Notes under the pieces: model-generated
What the model saw: the letters and a program-made list of their open reading frames with translations, nothing else
What the model was told of the DNA's origin: nothing
Databases searched by the model: none
Program-made: the position numbers and the translations under genes
Assembly (NCBI GenBank): GCA_938002705.1
Contig: CALLAG010000117.1
Coordinates: forward strand, 1-6,282
DNA: 6,282 bases
Reading direction: 5' to 3'
Origin: an uncultured Saprospiraceae bacterium
GTDB lineage: Bacteria > Bacteroidota > Bacteroidia > Chitinophagales > Saprospiraceae
Shown: piece after piece, positions 5,260 through 6,282 of the stretch
Layout: each line of letters opens with the position of its first letter
Numbering within the stretch: position 1 is the stretch's first letter

Positions 5260-5892
5260 TTAAAGCTGTGACGCAGGGTCATCAATCTTAGCAAGCTTAA
5301 GGAAGTTAAGGTCAAATTGCAATCCTACATTGAGAGAATTAGCCCCATCAAAATCTGGATTCCATCCATATCTGACAAAGAACTGAGCTCCGAAACCTGT
5401 TAAGCCAAATCCGTATCCAGCCTGTATCACATAGGTCCTATAGAATCCACGAGATACACCTTGATCTTCAAAACTATTAGCTAGATAATAGAGCTCTGTC
5501 TTATTCCACTGAAGCCCCCCACCCATACTAAGGCCGAATCTTCCTTCTTTATTTAATCCTGAAAGTCCTGCAAAATTTAACTTAGCAAGCAATGGGAATG
5601 ATACATTTCCTAAGCCCTTGTAATCTGGCAAGGCTAAGCCTAGTATACCAAGATTAGCATATGTCTCTACTGATAAGGAAACCTTCTCACCACCTACCCA
5701 TATTTTAGGTCCTAATCCGAGATTAAGTAATACGGAGCCATTAGCATTATGTGCTATACTGTCTGAGGGATTAGCATATCGATTATATAAGTCATTAGTT
5801 ATAGTCATGCCAATCCCAAACTGCCCTTGAGCAGAGATAGCTGAGAATAATATAACGACACTAATTACAACTGTTTTTAAAACTATTTTCAT
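5260..5892 (-). CDS. Secreted outer-membrane beta-barrel protein, function unknown
   Basis: This 210-residue protein starts with a signal peptide (basic MKIVLK, hydrophobic 8-19), probably cleaved after AQG (21-23), leaving mature QFGIGMT. The rest is rich in Gly and aromatic residues in alternating beta-strand patterns, for example YVIQAGYGFGLTGFGAQFFVRYGW and SLNVGLQFDLNF. This fits an 8-10 strand outer-membrane barrel of the kind common in Bacteroidota. The last strand (about 186-197) is followed by a polar tail, KLAKIDDPASQL, so the barrel does not end in the usual terminal aromatic. I do not recognise a specific family. It lies between a TonB-type transducer gene (48-bp gap) and murB (31-bp gap) on one strand, consistent with an envelope operon; its ligand or role is unknown. 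Confidence 0.78.
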   Translation of the reverse strand: MKIVLKTVVISVVILFSAISAQGQFGIGMTITNDLYNRYANPSDSIAHNANGSVLLNLGLGPKIWVGGEKVSLSVETYANLGILGLALPDYKGLGNVSFPLLAKLNFAGLSGLNKEGRFGLSMGGGLQWNKTELYYLANSFEDQGVSRGFYRTYVIQAGYGFGLTGFGAQFFVRYGWNPDFDGANSLNVGLQFDLNFLKLAKIDDPASQL

Positions 5893-5940
5893 TGGTATTT
5901 TTTGTATTGATCAGAACTTTTATCTATGGGTAATGTATTC

Positions 5941-6282
5941 TTATGCTCCTCCTGTAATCTTAAAGACAATACGTCCGCAAGTCTCTTCCTTATCCGATTT
6001 CTTAAACCAGAATTCTTTTGACTTCCTAACTGCAAGTGATACAAGACTCTGCGTAGATATAGAAGAATCGTTCTTGTTATACTCTGCACTTGTTACCTTT
6101 CCGTTAGCATTGACACATACATCTACACTTACTTCTCCTGACTTATCAGACAGTATCAGTATGTTAGGCTGATCCAGTATAGCTCGACCACCTAATCCAT
6201 TCTTTATCTCTATAGTCAGATCTTCATCTACATATATTTCGTTGACACTCGTATCTGGCTTATCTTCTTCCTTTTCTTCTAC
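5941..6282 (-). CDS. C-terminal part of a TonB-like energy transducer (cut by the window edge)
   Basis: A frame open from the right edge to a TAA at 5943-5941 gives 113 residues with no start codon required. After an acidic, lysine-rich linker (VEEKEEDKPD) comes a domain with GLGGRAILDQP (29-39), GEVSVDVCVNANGKVTSAEY (49-68), SLVSLAVRKSKEFWF (79-93) and CGRIVFKI (102-109). This is the pattern of the periplasmic C-terminal domain of Bacteroidota energy transducers, which pass inner-membrane energy from ExbB/ExbD to outer-membrane proteins. Cys56 and Cys102 are placed to form a disulfide. The N-terminal membrane anchor and proline-rich part would lie beyond 6282. The following beta-barrel gene starts 48 bp downstream. 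Confidence in the frame is high; the TonB assignment rests on motif recall. It was easy to miss because it lacks a start in the window. Confidence 0.85.
   Translation of the reverse strand, partial: VEEKEEDKPDTSVNEIYVDEDLTIEIKNGLGGRAILDQPNILILSDKSGEVSVDVCVNANGKVTSAEYNKNDSSISTQSLVSLAVRKSKEFWFKKSDKEETCGRIVFKITGGA

Noticed and set aside
5889..6089. 66-residue minus-strand ORF starting MQSITRTILLYL
   Set aside because: It lies in a different frame over the TonB-like gene end (5941-6282), which has recognisable domain motifs. It also overlaps the barrel gene start and resembles no known protein.
5933..6172. 79-residue plus-strand ORF
   Set aside because: Antisense to the TonB-like C-terminal domain, with no recognisable motif.

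Overview
The window looks like a chromosomal segment of a low-GC member of the Bacteroidota. Four things point there: a tmRNA whose proteolysis tag reads GDNRFALAA and whose gene does not encode CCA; a perfect TAnnTTTG promoter box in front of the rhodanese gene; a PurC of the roughly 310-residue type; and a TonB-type C-terminal domain next to an outer-membrane beta-barrel gene. I cannot place it below phylum level.

Layout from left to right. Positions 1-178 hold the first 13 codons of a minus-strand reading frame that runs off the left edge, possibly a tyrosine recombinase, preceded by two pairs of short direct repeats. Next is ssrA (tmRNA, 179-563, minus). Its 5' end is embedded in two long, partly overlapping hairpins (560-625). 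Just upstream, also on the minus strand, are a terminator-like hairpin and a small single-domain GIY-YIG nuclease gene (690-941). The tmRNA gene may therefore be bordered by mobile DNA on both sides.

Positions 1027-2420 (minus) hold purC and, overlapping its end, a DUF2237 gene that carries an unusual N-terminal membrane segment. Upstream is a STAND/archaeal-type P-loop ATPase with a C-terminal winged helix (2499-3638, minus). The 255-bp divergent intergenic region (3639-3893) holds two 33-bp palindromic repeats whose arms co-vary, and a textbook Bacteroidota promoter for a single-domain rhodanese (3894-4214, plus). The rhodanese ends 3 bp from the end of convergent murB (4218-5228, minus, GTG start).

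Farther right, on the minus strand and probably in one transcript with murB, are a secreted beta-barrel protein (5260-5892) and the C-terminal 113 residues of a TonB-like energy transducer (5941-6282, cut by the right edge). This right-hand group is envelope-related: a TonB-type transducer, an outer-membrane barrel and the MurB peptidoglycan enzyme. The middle is housekeeping metabolism (purine synthesis). The left end is trans-translation plus probable mobile DNA.

The best candidates for something undescribed are the hairpin pair fused to the tmRNA 5' end next to a GIY-YIG gene, the co-varying double palindrome at 3702-3803, and the membrane-anchored DUF2237 protein.
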